Source: Massilia sp. (GTDB lineage Bacteria; Pseudomonadota; Gammaproteobacteria; Burkholderiales; Burkholderiaceae_D). From it: a DNA stretch of 6,096 nucleotides. Below, piece by piece: positions 5,551 through 6,096 of the stretch (the first letter of the stretch is position 1; each line of letters starts with the position of its first letter). The notes beneath the pieces are model-generated. The model saw nothing but the letters and a program-made list of their open reading frames with translations, had not been told where the DNA came from and did no database searches. The stretch is from positions 1-6,096 of the forward strand of contig JAQGNM010000344.1 in assembly GCA_028291845.1 (NCBI GenBank), in the 5' to 3' direction. Both the position numbers and the translations under genes were made by a program.

Positions 5551-6096
5551 TTATCGGTGAAGGTTGACCGCGTCGCGCGTCTCCAGGGCGACGCGGCGCG
5601 CGGCGGCGGCGAAATCTTCGCCGCCGCGCGGGTCGGCGTACAAAATAGCGCGTGAAGAGCTGATCATCAAGCCGGCGCCGGCCGCGGTCTTGCCTTTTGT
5701 AACTGTCGCCGCGACATCGCCGCCTTGCGCGCCGATACCGGGCACCAGGATCGGCATCTCGCCGACAAGTTGTCTCACCTTCTCGAGTTCCTCCGGAAAC
5801 GTCGCACCGACCACCAGCGCGCACTGGCCGTTGCGGTTCCATTTTTCGGCGACCAGGCGCACCACGTGCTGGTACAGCGGCTGGCCGCCGACATCGAGGA
5901 ACTGCAGGTCCGAGCCGCCCGCGTTCGAGGTGCGGCACAGCACGATGACGCCGCGGCCCTGCCAGGCCAGGTAGGGTTCGACCGAGTCGAAACCCATGTA
6001 GGGGTTGACGGTGACCGCGTCCGCGCCATAGCGTTCGAAGGCTTCGCGCGCGTACTGCTGGGCCGTCGCTCCGATGTCGCCGCGCTTGGCGTCGAG
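5551..6096 (-). CDS. pyrF: orotidine 5'-phosphate decarboxylase, group II (N-terminus beyond window)
   Basis: The last 181 residues of OMP decarboxylase are present; the group II enzyme is usually about 270 long, so roughly a third is outside. It converts OMP to UMP with loss of CO2, the last step of de novo pyrimidine synthesis, in the cytosol. The visible part opens with LDAKRGDIG, which contains the catalytic D-x-K-x-x-D charge network (visible Asp2, Lys4, Asp7). Further group II signatures are VTVNPYMGFDS (29-38), the CRTSNAGGSD loop (54-63), VGAT (96-99), phosphate-loop PGIGAQGGD (119-127) and SSSRAI (146-151). The reading frame is intact and stops at 5553-5551. It converges on sbcB with only 4 bp between the two stop codons, and no intrinsic terminator is seen there, so the two transcripts probably overlap. 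Confidence 0.95.
   Translation of the reverse strand, partial: LDAKRGDIGATAQQYAREAFERYGADAVTVNPYMGFDSVEPYLAWQGRGVIVLCRTSNAGGSDLQFLDVGGQPLYQHVVRLVAEKWNRNGQCALVVGATFPEELEKVRQLVGEMPILVPGIGAQGGDVAATVTKGKTAAGAGLMISSSRAILYADPRGGEDFAAAARRVALETRDAVNLHR

Noticed and set aside
5601..5629. GC-rich inverted repeat (GGCGGCGAA/TTCGCCGCC) that might terminate sbcB.
   Set aside because: It lies inside pyrF, where it encodes the Glu-Asp-Phe-Ala-Ala-Ala-Ala-Arg-Arg stretch, and no T-run follows. Codon usage explains it.

Overview
The window reads as chromosomal core or near-core DNA of a GC-rich betaproteobacterium. Protein signatures and the coding bias (C/G at third positions) point to Burkholderiales, and I suspect an Oxalobacteraceae genus such as Massilia, Duganella or Janthinobacterium. 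That placement rests on remembered family resemblance, not on a search. I see no mobile element, CRISPR array, tRNA or rRNA.

Layout from left to right. The window opens inside an MFS_3-type drug or siderophore exporter (+), of which the C-terminal 276 residues are present. A short gap with a possible extended -10 promoter leads to a DUF1345 membrane protein (+). After a 139-bp gap comes a short HPF/RaiA-type ribosome-hibernation protein (+) with a clear Shine-Dalgarno site. This gene converges on a minus-strand metal/cobalamin-type binding protein that has no visible signal peptide. The 122 bp between their stop codons hold two strong hairpins. The binding-protein gene is divergent from a diguanylate cyclase (+), which has a degenerate cyclic-nucleotide-binding-like domain and a GGEEL catalytic domain. 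The 123 bp between them include an AT-rich island. The cyclase is followed at 65 bp by exodeoxyribonuclease I (sbcB, +). sbcB converges tail to tail, with only 4 bp between stop codons, on pyrF (orotidine 5'-phosphate decarboxylase, -), whose N-terminus lies beyond the right edge.

The genes do not form one pathway: export, an unknown membrane function, ribosome dormancy, ligand binding, c-di-GMP signalling, ssDNA degradation and pyrimidine synthesis sit side by side. Only the two flanks of the divergent region, and possibly the cyclase-sbcB pair, might share transcription. I found no convincing new multi-gene system. The points most worth checking are the cyclase sensor domain that has lost its phosphate-binding arginine, the signal-less solute-binding protein beside it, and the unusual AT-rich 12-bp perfect hairpin after the hibernation factor gene.
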